From Furcasterigmium furcatum (Eukaryota > Ascomycota > Sordariomycetes > Glomerellales > Plectosphaerellaceae), in NCBI GenBank assembly GCA_001599815.1, contig BCIA01000006.1, forward strand, positions 3,350,961-3,414,960: a stretch of DNA of 64,000 nt, written 5' to 3'. The notes under the pieces are model-generated. The model searched no databases and was not told the origin of the DNA. It saw only the letters and a list, made by a program, of their open reading frames with translations. This document shows positions 54,577 to 64,000 of the stretch, piece after piece. The position numbers and the translations under genes are program-made. Numbering within the stretch: the stretch's first letter is position 1; each line of letters begins with the position of its first letter.

Positions 54577-56247
54577 ATGAGCTCAAGATCCAAGGCCGGC
54601 TGCATCACATGCAGGTTCGTTTGACCAATACCGGCCTGCCTTGGCATCGATCGATCACTCACTGACATGATACATATGCACAGGATCCGTCGGGTCAAAT
54701 GCGACGAGACGAAGCCTCACTGTCTCAAGTGCCAGTCCTCCAAGCGCGTCTGCGATGGCTACCTCTCCGATGACAACTCCATGTCGCGTCGGGAGCTCGC
54801 AGAGACCGTGAGGAATCTCCACGTCCCCGGTCCGGTCTCCAGGGCTCTTTCACAGAGTCCCTCCTCGGCCAACCCCCTGTCGAGGCCCGTCTCACCCCAT
54901 GACACCACCTTCTTCGACCTCTTCCGCCGGGCGACGGCCCCGGGCACCTCGTCCATTTTCCCTTCGAGCTTCTGGCAGAGGGACCTCATGCAGATGGCGC
55001 ACAGCGAGCCCGCCATCTGGCATGCCACGGTTGCTCTCGGCACGCTGCACCAGCGCTGGGAGGCCATCTCCCAGAACCAGGATGACACGGCCCTGGAGCA
55101 GCGCGCCGTCACTCACTACGGCAAGGCCATGGCCCTCGCCAAGGACCTCGACTCTCCCGAGAAGGTCGTCACGCTGTCCCTGGCCCTAGTTGCCTCCGCA
55201 AACATGCTCGAGAGATGGGCCGAGATGCAGACCCATGTGCTGGCCGGACTGAGGATTATCGCCCACGACAACGGACGCTCGTCAGTCCTGCAGCAGCTCG
55301 AAACGACGCTCAGGAAGGTCGATGTGCTGGCTATGACGTTCAGCGACTCTTCGTCTCCTTACCCCTACGATGAGGTTGCCTCCGTCTCCAACGTTGACGC
55401 CTTTTTGGCCAAACCCCCTACCAGCATCCAGTCCTACGAGGAGGCCGCCGCGGAGCTGTTCGGGTTCTGGCGAAGTCACTTCCTTCTCGACGAGAGCAAT
55501 CTGGCAGGCCAGATCAAGCAGGGTCCCTGGCTCACCAAGGGCGAGATCTTTATGAGAGGCGTCGTCAACTGGGAAACCAACATGGCCAACTTTGAGCGCG
55601 GACAACGGGCCGATGCCGCGCAGCAGACCACCAGAGTTGCCATCCGGTTGTACCACGCCATCCTCAGGGCCATGTTGCGCGTGTCCCCCTTCGGCTCCGA
55701 GCAGCGCTTCGACGCCATCTTGGGCTACTACGAGTACATCCTCAGGCTCGCCGCCACACTCCACGACAGACTACGCGGGGGTCTCGCCGCCTCCCTCACC
55801 CTCGAGCCCGGCCTGATCGTTCCCCTGTGGCTGGTAATCCAGCGATGCCGGCACCCTGCGCTCCGCCACGCGGGCCTCAGGCTGCTCAGGGAGAGCAACC
55901 GGCAGGAAGGCATGTGGAGGAGCGACATCACGGCCAAGATATTGGACCAGGTCGTCGGCGTCGAGGAACAGTGCTTCTCCGCCCCCTACACGGGCGTCTA
56001 TCAGCTGGTGCCCCTCGATCCCGCTGCTCTCAACACCCCCTGGCATCTCTGGTCCAAGCCCAACTTCGACCTCCCCACCACCGTCAGCTGGGAGAACGTC
56101 CCGGTCGTCCCCGAGGAGCAGCGCATCAAGGACATTCTCGGCCTCACGAGCTTCGAGTCGCGCAAGGTCGAGCTCCAGCTCATGATGTGCTCCGACGACA
56201 AGGACAAGCCCTATGGCCCGATTCGCGATGTCACCGTCACTTTCTAG
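54577..56247 (+). CDS. Zn(II)2Cys6 transcription factor with fungal-specific TF domain
   Basis: Binuclear zinc-cluster regulator. Exons 54577-54614 and 54684-56247 give 533 residues; the intron splits the zinc cluster, a common arrangement. The cluster is C9-x2-C12-x6-C19-x6-C26-x2-C29-x6-C36 (CITCRIRRVKC, then CLKCQSSKRVC). The middle region (AIWHATVALGTLHQRWEA, SPEKVVTLSLALVASANMLERW) and the C-terminal helical region match the fungal-specific TF domain 2. A Ser/Pro-rich linker follows the DNA-binding domain. The neighbours are a complex I subunit and a carboxypeptidase, so target genes are not evident. Expected to act in the nucleus. Start MSSRSKAGCITC is standard for the family. Confidence 0.93.
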
Positions 56248-56517
56248 ACAATTAGTACCCTTTTATTTAGCATAACTATATAGGTCTTCTCTTCCCCGGT
56301 TTCTCCAATTTCTTTTCATTTCTTTCCCTTCGGCATTATTCTCTATAGCTTCTCCTTCACCCTCATCACCTTCAATTCTCGCCATTCTCTCTTCAAAACG
56401 ATTCTCCAAATTTATTATTCTCCTGAAATGAAACAATTATTTTTCCCTTCGACTTGAACCGTGGCTTTCGACCAACCCCAAGTGATGTTTGCTCAGCTAG
56501 ATGGGGTTCCTCGATCA
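56248..56517. other. Pyrimidine-rich intergenic tract
   Basis: The interval between the convergent TF and carboxypeptidase genes. On the + strand about 56260-56460 is strongly C/T-rich, with runs such as tcttctcttccccgg and ttcttttcatttctttccc. This probably includes the TF 3' UTR and terminator. Confidence 0.5.
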
Positions 56518-58861
56518 CTAAAGTACAGCAAACAGGGCAACCGGCACAAGAGCAGCAAGCAGACCGGCAGTCAGCCTGGCAGAGCTCGAGTCGTCGTCGT
56601 CGCCCCCAGAACCATCTCCAGAATCATCCTCACCGTCGTTTCCGTCGTCATTACTGTTACCGGTGCCGTTGGACCCCTGGCTACCCAGACGCTCGCCCTT
56701 CGTTCCCGCAGGCTTGACAACAACATAGTCCTTGGTCTCCGCGGTGCCGTTCGCAAGTGCCACCTGCTGCTCCTCCGTGCAGGTGGGTCCCGGGTTGAAC
56801 ACGTAGCAGATGTTCTCAATAAGCTCCGGCATCTCGTTCTTGACGTGGAGGATGCTGGCCGGGCCCTCAGAGGAGTAGTCCTGGTTGGCGGTCAGGTCGA
56901 CGTTGCCCGTGGCCACGTCGCGGCGGAACATGACGCGGTCGAAGATGGCGGTCACGGTCTCGGGCTGGTATCCGCCGGCGCTGTGGCCGGCCTGGAACAC
57001 GCGGGAGAGCGAGAGGCCGCCGTACTGGCGGACGAGACCGCCGTCGTAGGACGAGTTGGTGGCGATGGATGCGTATCCAGCATTGGCGAACTCGTCGGCC
57101 GACTCGAAGGGGATGAGAAGGGAGGCGTCCTCGGCAGCGTTGACTGGAGTGACTTTGTCAGCGTTTGTCTTTTGATTCGGGGATCTGGAGACTCTTACTG
57201 CTGCAGCGATAATCGCGGTCACCGTTTACCATGGCGATGGTGAGGCCGCTGTCGAGGATTTGAACAAGGTGAGACGAGTCGTAGCGGACGAGGTCTCCAG
57301 TCCCCAGCATGAACGCCATCGTCACTCTGTCGCTGCCTCTGGTGTAGTTGAGGGGCACACCAAGCTCTGCTTGAACCCAGTCCTGGTTGAAAAACGCCGT
57401 GTTATATTCAGTCGGGAGCGATGCAGGCCTGTTGTAGGTGATGTCGAAGGCACCATACTGATGCGTGTAAGTTTCAACACACGGGACTCTTGAAGGCGGG
57501 AATCAGCACTTACAGGAGAGTTGGCTTCGTAGGAAGCTTGGATCTGGAGCCAGAGAACCTGCGTTGCCTGGGAGCAAATCTCGTTGACCTCCGGGTTCAA
57601 CCCGGTGCTATCTGGATCTCCCTCCGCCACAGCGGCTCTGCAACTGTCGAGGAGAGCAAAAGCACCGGTGTCGGGCTTGGTGATATTATTCATCGCTTCG
57701 TCGTAAACATCCTTGGTGATAGCCGGGAGGTCGTAGGTGTTGTTGTAGGCAAACTCGATCATGCCCTTGATCATAGATCTGGCGTCCACGAAAGCATTGA
57801 TAAGACCAACCGTGACCATGTTCAGGGTTGTTGCATTAGTCAAATCATGCTCTCCGTCTCGGATGAGAACGTTCTGGTCGAGGGTGTAGGAGGTGAAGAG
57901 AGGTGCAAAGAGTCCTCCGTACTGATCGGATATTGTCAGCAAAGAAAAAGAAAAGAGCAGCGCAAATAACCATACAGAAACTGCCCAGATAGAGATTTCG
58001 TCGTTGGTCGTGATCCTGTCGGGGAATCTGGTAACAAATCAGCATGAAGAAATCAACCTGGAGAGTTGTTGAAACACACTCGTTGAACCAAACCTGAGCA
58101 AACCTCCAGAGGATCCTCGCGGCTGCTTTGGTGGTCCTCGTCACGGTAGCATCAGAGCCGGCATCCACAGTTGCCTGCAAGAGGGGGAAGCCCAGCTCGG
58201 GTAGGTCGGCTTCGCTGGCCACGGGGGTGAACTCGTTCGTCACGATGTTGAGAGTTCCGTTGGCGAGGCTGGTGTGGGAATAACCCACGCCGAAGGGCTG
58301 ATCAATGTAGAGCATGTTGACGTTGTTGTTCCACGAATGCTCGTTGAGCGTGGTGCTTTCCGAGTCCGGGTTGAAAAAGCAAGGGAAAGGAGATGAGCCG
58401 TCGAACGAAGTATAGCCTGGACCGCCACCGAGGTAGATCGAAGTCGGAGCGTTCTCGGGGTCGTTTCGGGCCTCTGCGCAGTGACATTCTTAGTCTTCTG
58501 TACAGCATGTAGAGTGCGCTTTCTGACAAGGTCTTTTTCTTACCAAAGTACCAGAAGAACATGTTGCCGTTCACTCCTTCATCCCAGTCTCCAGCGTCGG
58601 GGAGGAAGTCCTTCGGCATGGTGACGAAGCCAGAGAAGGAGCGTACCCCTTCAGTGGTCTCGCACAGATTGTTCTATTAGGGTTAGACGTATCGCTCATG
58701 GAGGACATCGGACATATGTTATATACCTGCTTGTACGAGATACTGGCTCCTGGGAACCTTTCGGAGAGCACAACCTCCACATTGCTGGGAGGAGGGACGA
58801 AGGACTGAGCAGCGACGGAACCCCCCAAGGAGAGGAGGGCATGGGAAAGTTGAAGCTTCAT
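56518..58861 (-). CDS. GPI-type secreted serine carboxypeptidase (S10)
   Basis: Peptidase family S10 enzyme that trims C-terminal residues. Seven exons (58861-58727, 58673-58544, 58473-58080, 58027-57976, 57921-57514, 57457-57199, 57143-56518) give 667 residues. Signal peptide MKLQLSHALLSLGGSVAA. The oxyanion motif is GGGPGYTS at about 104-111. Ser237 lies in WAVSYGG, Asp455 in NGDRDYRC and His513 in FQAGHSAGGYQP, so the triad is complete. The usual Glu before the Ser (ESYGG) is Val here. The C-terminus is an Asp/Gly/Ser/Asn-rich linker followed by a hydrophobic tail (LTAGLLAALVPVALFAVL), the GPI-signal pattern. The tail composition matches that of the adjacent A1 protein. The unusual oxyanion and Ser motifs fit the subgroup of fungal membrane-anchored S10 enzymes. 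Confidence 0.92.
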
Positions 58862-60096
58862 AATGAGAAACAATGAAGCTCAGCAGGAGATATTGGACGA
58901 AGCGAGACAGAATAGGGGAAGATAGATTCTAGGAGGAAGAAAGAGACTGAAAGAATGTCTTGTAACTAGGAGATGTCGGGATTGGGCTTCAAAACCAATG
59001 CCCAGGAACGGGGCTTTTCCACGATTTATATACACAATAGCGAAATTACTCCTTTATTCCTCGCCCATCGAGGATTGCCAAACATAGGTACGAATACTTG
59101 TTTCTGCTCCTCACTGGCCTTGTGGCCAACTGATCGACAACTGATACTTGACTTGCACCACAACTGGACAAGGCTGGTGCTTGCCGATGCAGCCGTCGAG
59201 GATGCAGGGTCATTCTACTGGTCCGACACTAACAAAAACAGTGATTATGGACGTGGAGGATAGTTATCTCCCCATGCTGCTAATTTCACCTGCCTGGACG
59301 TTCAACACCATCTTGCCCCTGGCTTCGTCATGAAGATGCCCTTCCCAGGAGTCCGGGACCCTGAAGGGACGAACTGACGTCCAGGGGGCTCCCTGATCAG
59401 GCAATGCACGGACGGTAGTGGATCCTTTTATATGGGGCATTTGGCGACGAGTCCAATCGAGGAACGAAGAAAATAAACGGGTCTGGCGGCTTGTCCAATC
59501 ATGTAGAATTCAAGATGCAGATCCGAGAGAGACTTCGAAGGTACAAGACAAGGGCCCGAGAAGCAGGGACAGGTCTCCGCTGGCGATGAATCCAATCATG
59601 GCCGGTTCCTGCAGAACAGAATGCTCAGCCCCTCGGAGAATATAATATGTCGGCACCAGCCTTACCACTGCACTCACTCAGCCCATTTTCGTGGCACGGT
59701 TGCCGCCGGATTCTAATGTTGGGTGCCAAGCCTCCGGTGATTCCGTGCCTATTTTCCTGTCCCTGCAGAGGGCCTCATTCACTTCACGCGGCTCATAATA
59801 AACGGCCGCCCACCCTCCCATCCATCCTGCATGGTGCCGATCTCACCTCCTCCTCCTGCATCTCTCCGACCCATCAGTGGCCCGATCGCCTGAGTGAAGG
59901 CCCATTTCTGCCTGTCTCCCGTCATTTCATGTTGTCGTTGAGTTGGCTGTGGAGATGACTGGCTTCCACCGCTCTCGTCCACTCAATATCCTCTCCTGCT
60001 ATGCGCCATTCGAGTGTGGTAAGATTCTTACATTAAACATTAATCATGAGTTTAGCCTGCGCCAAGAGACTGGATGGTCGACATCTACTGTGACTC
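58862..60096. other. Intergenic between the two GPI-type peptidase-family genes
   Basis: About 1.2 kb between two minus-strand genes. Apart from the TATA box at 59025-59032 I see no gene. Short frames on either strand are not coherent. Confidence 0.45.
59025..59032 (-). promoter_or_regulatory. TATA box of the carboxypeptidase gene
   Basis: TATATAAA on the minus strand about 165-170 bp upstream of the start at 58861. Match is good; spacing allows a leader of roughly 130 nt. Confidence 0.45.
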
Positions 60097-61606
60097 TCAA
60101 CTCAAGGCAAGATGAGCCACGAGAGCAGTGACGACAAGTGCAATCGACATGCCAGTCCTCACACCACTGTTGTCTCCATCAGAGTCGCCTCCATCAGAAT
60201 CGTCCCCGTCCTCGCCCCCGCCCCGGCCTCCTGAGCTGCTCTGCTTGCACTGTCCCTTGACCTCACCACCGCCGGTGAACGGCACAGCCTCACTCCCGCA
60301 GTCTTGATACTTGGCCAACCAGACAGCCTTCTCTTCCTGGTCGAACACGGCATATACCTGACGGAGGAACACGTGCCCCATATACCAGAGCCCCTGGTGC
60401 CGCTCTTCACTCCTCGGGATCGCTGTGATGTAGCACTCATCCTCCATCGCGTCTCGGATGTCGTTCTGGATGATGAACTCCCTGTACGGAATCTCGACGC
60501 TGAAGTCCGGGAAGTTCAGCTCGAGAGACCCGTTGACATAGTCTTTCCATTGGCAGCTGACGATGTACCAATCATCCACGCTGGTGTTCGTGACGCCAAA
60601 GGCGGCGGCGATGTTGTCGACAACCTCGTTGGGCAGGTAACTGATGTGGTCGATGGACTGGGGCATGAAGCGGAAGCCCTCGGCGGTGGTCGTGTTGCCG
60701 AGTCCGTCGTTCAGCGTCACGTCGTCGAGCTCGATCCAGTAGCGGTACTCGTCATAGTCGAAGGGGTAGGTGGGCGGATCGACGATGGGGATCTTGTGTA
60801 GGGCGCCGGCGAACTTCTTGGTGTCAAGGCCGCCGAGGATGAGTGATCCGTCATCGGTATGGTTCCGTCCCACGGCGAGACCGAAGGACTTGTGGTCGAT
60901 GACACCCCGCGAGACGAGCTCGTCCATCATGCTGGATGCGTTTGTGTTGACGCCCTTCCCGAAGCCCAGACCGAGGGTTCCATATTGCATGGTGGATGGG
61001 AATTCCTTGATGCCGAAAGTTAGATTCTTCATCGGAGCTGGACTGCTGTTAGCTCGAGGGCGACTGAGGACCGCGTCGTGGTTTTCAATACCCTCGTCTC
61101 CAATCTGGAAGTCATCTGCGAAATATGCAAAGCTGTGGGAGTCGCCATCCTGCAAGTCAAACCATCGGTCGCCGTAGTAGTCGTCGCTTATGTACTCGGC
61201 GGTGTCGGATTGCGACCTGTTGTACACGCCGGCCTTGGCACATTCGTCCTTGTGAAAGTACAGTGATTCGCATGAGCCGATGAGCCATGTGGCGTAGGTG
61301 CCGATGTCGACAGTCAGCTTCATCCGTTGCGGAGGTGTTCCGACTTGCACTGTCGAAGGTCAGCGTCCCTCCGCTATGGGTTGACCGTAACCTTGGGCCT
61401 CACGGACCGTCGACGAGATATGTGTCGTTGTCGTAGGCGAGCTGCATCGAGAAATCTTGCTGGCGCCTCGCCAGACCTATGCCGTTTTCATTCTTGGAAA
61501 GCGGGAGCGACAAGAATTTCGGAGCAGTCTCGGATGCAGAGCTTTGCTGGGCGAGCGCAGCGCAGGCCATCAGACCACAGAGCCCAGGGGCTCGGGGGGG
61601 AAACAT
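60097..61606 (-). CDS. GPI-type aspartic-protease family protein, probably inactive
   Basis: Pepsin-fold (family A1) protein. Exons 61606-61408 and 61349-60097 (58-nt intron) give 483 residues. The N-terminal part looks secreted (MFPPRAPGLCGLMACAALAQ) and the mature part begins VQVGTPPQRMKLTVDIGTYATWL. In the first catalytic motif the Asp is kept (Asp81) but DTG is DIG. The second motif normally reads DTG/DSG-T-x-L-x-YLP; here it reads QSIDHISYLP, so the catalytic Asp aligns with Gln297 and the Gly with Ile. On this alignment the enzyme should lack peptidase activity. The tail is Gly/Asp/Ser-rich and ends in a hydrophobic GPI-like segment (MSIALVVTALVAHLALS). The exon-1 donor is GTCCGT, which is not the usual form. 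A real, expressed pseudopeptidase is likely, but a non-standard alignment could rescue activity. Confidence 0.85.
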
Positions 61607-62192
61607 TCCGTCGGGTTTCGTTCACTGTATGAGTTTGCAACGTGAAGCTGAGAAAGACTCAAGGCGGAATGAGCTCGAGGGTGTGTTGGCAGAGGAGTCA
61701 AGGAGATAAGTATCCATGGTGAGGCCTAGGGTGATCTCACCGACGGAGTCATCAGCAGGTAACGAAATTGGATACGAGCGGCACAGTTATCCGTGAATTT
61801 ACCCACGGGTCTTGGCAAACCACCACGTGAGTGATCATTGGGATCCTTGGGCGCGGCGACCAGGGATTGAGCATTTGCTGTGCATGAAGCTGCATCTCGT
61901 CCCAAGAGAAAGAGGCTGTGTTGTGCCTGATGGATGTAGCTGACATAGTTTTGGCCAGGGATATGAAAGACGCAGCATCATCATCGGCCTCGAGTATCAA
62001 GATCCGGTTTGCTTACACGAGCCCGTCGGGGTAAAGATCCACGCGCTTACAGCGGAGCGTCGCCATACCCCGCATCCACGGAGAATCATCGACTTCCCGA
62101 CTAGTTACTTCTTCAGCAGCACTGTTAAGTAGGTAGTTGGATTGAGCATCCCCATCCCGCTTCGGCAAACACCTACACCTGCAGCAAACATC
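61607..62192. other. Divergent promoter, A1-family gene / DUF7730 gene
   Basis: About 590 bp between divergent starts. No clear TATA box or repeat. Confidence 0.4.
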
Positions 62193-63420
62193 ATGTCAGA
62201 CCCAAATCGACCCAAAGCCTATGTTCGGCCTCCCAGTGACAAGGCCTACCCTGGGTTTCCTCTTCTGCCCGAAAGTCGACCACGCCGTCTCAGTGTCGTC
62301 ATTCCAGAGACATCGTTCATGAATGGTGCCTTCTTCAGGAAGCTGCCCCCTGAGATTCGACAACAGGTATATCTCGCGGCGTTCGGAGGGCGCCGGTTCC
62401 ATCTAGAGCTCGGATATCGGCGGCAACCTACGACGCAGTACGACAGTGACCATGAAGCCGTCCTCCATGAGCCGATTCAAGGCCAGAAAGGCCCTGGTAA
62501 CGAGTCCCGAAGGTGGGAATGGTGGAGTTGTGTATGCCACAGCTCAGAGGTTTATCAGTATGTGCGGAAGCCGTACTTATGCACGTGGCTTTGCGCATGC
62601 CTGCGAGGGCGCAGACGGGGCGAGCACAACATCAGCGATCAGATTGGCGTCATGGGATGGCTGCAGAGCTGCCGGCAAGCGTGCGTCTTCCATCTCCGCC
62701 TCGTTTCTGCGGCGGCGTTGACACCAAGGCAGATATCTCGAGACAGTCAGCATCCTCTACGGTTCCAACTCGATCGTCCTGGGTTCGATCGATATCGCGA
62801 ACCAGATGGACAGGTTATTTCTCCCGCAGCGACTTCAGTCCATCACCTCCCTGGAGCTCTATTTCTCGTACGAGTTCTGGGTTAGAACACGCAAGTTCAG
62901 CGAGGATGCCGGCTGGAGGGCCATACACCACGCGATGCGCCTTGTCACGCCGTCCAGGTTTCCACAGCTTCGTGATCTGACAATGATGGTCGATGGAATC
63001 CTGGCAGTCGCATTTCGAATGGCCGCCGACAATGCTGGCGTTCAGCAGGCCGTGGAGGGCCACATTCTGCGTCCCTGTGACAGCGTAGTAGAAATGCATG
63101 GCGATACTCTTCGCTCTTTCGCTTTTTGCGTGCCTGAAAGAGCCTATCTCATTTCGAGACCCTGGCTCCAGGCCAGCAAGAGTGTGGGGGAAGAAAAGTC
63201 GGACGCATACGGCCGCAAGCAGCTCTGGCGACCGGTCCCCATGCCTTTCCAGTCAACCGCCGCCGCAGCAGAAGGCCTTGAACTCGAGGTATCTCAGCTG
63301 GAGAAGAACTTATCACAGACCTCTGAGATGGGGTACTGGATCAGATGCAGTGATCCTCTCCCCCTCGAAGATGGGTCTGACTGGCGTCAACTGACGCCCG
63401 AGTTTCTCTCTGACCACTGA
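62193..63420 (+). CDS. DUF7730-like protein of unknown function
   Basis: Exons 62193-62680 and 62733-63420 (52-nt intron, GTGCGT donor) give 391 residues. The N-terminus (FFRKLPPEIRQQVYLAAFGGRRFHLEL) resembles the family of fungal proteins carrying an F-box-like LPPEIR motif followed by a His/Trp/Cys-rich region. The core continues QSCRQAYLETVSILYGSNSIVLGSI, where the splice is needed to join CRQA to YLETVSILYG. I place it in the DUF7730 type by this pattern; the name is provisional. No signal peptide or TM. Genes of this kind are often numerous in plant-associated Sordariomycetes and their role is unknown. Confidence 0.78.
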
Positions 63421-64000
63421 GCATGGCGAAGTACTAGTAGGTAGTAGGTAGTTGGAAAGATTTATTGGAGACCATTAGGATGAGATATGAAACGGGAGTG
63501 ACCTAAAAGAAGCTAAGGCGGCATCAACTCGAGTGTACCGTAGGCGAAAAGAGTAACATCGGCTGGTAGTCGGTTCACAGCTGATAGCCGACTCGGTGTG
63601 TGTGTTTGCGTTAAGGAGCTTATGGTTGAGGCGCGAAATATCAACCCCGCCGTCAGTACTCGGAAAGGACATGTATTACTGTATTACTTAGTAAATCAGA
63701 AGAGGGAGTCCTATTTCGTCCGGGTAAGTTCTTTGCCTGCGCACGAAGCACCCAAATGGCTGGCGCTGTACCACGCGTCCCCGGGTTGCCCCCAGTCGCC
63801 CCCCGCAAACTTCCCCGGAACTTCATGCTATGGATGGATCTTTGTGTGGGCAGTGCGGAGATAGGAGTGATACCCGCATAGTCGCCGTGGTTCATGGAGG
63901 CGGTCCGGCCGGCTGAGATTTCTCGCGCAGCGATGGCTGACTCTGCAGCTTAGAAACTGGAGTTCCTAGGCATGAGAAACAACTTTCTGACCCCTAGTGA
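63421..64000. other. Right window edge, no gene assigned
   Basis: Downstream of the last gene. Short frames (for example 63598-63864) do not show family character. A gene beginning beyond the edge cannot be excluded. Confidence 0.4.

Noticed and set aside
61020..61080. Possible second intron in the A1-family gene
   Set aside because: The candidate donor/acceptor spacing is about 22-30 nt, too short, and the reading frame is continuous without it.
1..64000. Transposons, long terminal repeats or RIP-mutated AT-rich islands
   Set aside because: No transposase, reverse transcriptase or integrase fragment and no long direct or inverted repeats were recognised; the AT-richer stretches are ordinary intergenic regions.

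Overview
The window comes from a filamentous ascomycete (Pezizomycotina, most likely Sordariomycetes). The genes are eukaryotic, dense, and carry 0 to 10 short introns of about 50-80 nt with GT(A/G)(A/C)G(T/C/A)-type donors and CTGAC/CTAAC-like branch sites. The content is typical of the group: an AspB/Cdc3-type septin, GH3 beta-glucosidase, a Zn2Cys6 regulator, GPI-type secreted proteases, a secreted LPMO-like protein and an F-box protein. I see no rRNA, tRNA, transposon or CRISPR array. Twenty-five protein genes are supported. Exon joins were checked by frame arithmetic and every joined CDS is a whole number of codons.

Layout. 0.5-14 kb is a housekeeping block: NUP170 (-), the very-long-chain 3-ketoacyl-CoA reductase IFA38 (-) head-to-head with the ergosterol scaffold ERG28 (+), GAL7 (-), the SAGA adaptor ADA2 (+) and a coiled-coil protein of unknown function (-). 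14-29 kb is a secretion and transport block: GH3 beta-glucosidase, an orphan four-TM ectodomain protein, a full-length ABC-B exporter, a small secreted LPMO-like protein with mature N-terminal His, and a DHA1-type MFS transporter. 30-37 kb returns to core functions: La/LHP1 (-) head-to-head with mitochondrial ribosomal uS4m/NAM9 (+), then a septin (-) with a long leader. 39-53 kb holds a flavin monooxygenase, an unknown protein, a mitochondrially targeted cPLA2-like phospholipase, mitoribosomal mL44/MRPL3, a UDP-glycosyltransferase of the sterol-glucosyltransferase type, an F-box protein and a tiny probable complex I subunit. 54-64 kb holds a Zn2Cys6 regulator, two consecutive GPI-type secreted peptidase-family proteins (S10 carboxypeptidase and A1 pepsin fold) and a DUF7730-like protein.

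Several genes share themes: lipid and sterol metabolism (IFA38, ERG28, cPLA2, UGT), mitochondrial translation and respiration (NAM9, MRPL3, complex I subunit), and extracellular degradation (GH3, LPMO-like, S10, A1). There is no PKS, NRPS, terpene synthase or DMATS, so the transporters and the FMO do not form a recognisable biosynthetic cluster.

Most worth a second look: the A1-family protein whose second catalytic Asp appears to be Gln (probable pseudopeptidase) beside a similarly tailed carboxypeptidase; the LPMO-like secreted protein with a predicted histidine-brace start; the complex I subunit whose first coding exon is only the ATG followed by a 20-nt exon; long in-frame N-terminal extensions on ADA2 and the septin; and the orphan four-TM ectodomain protein.
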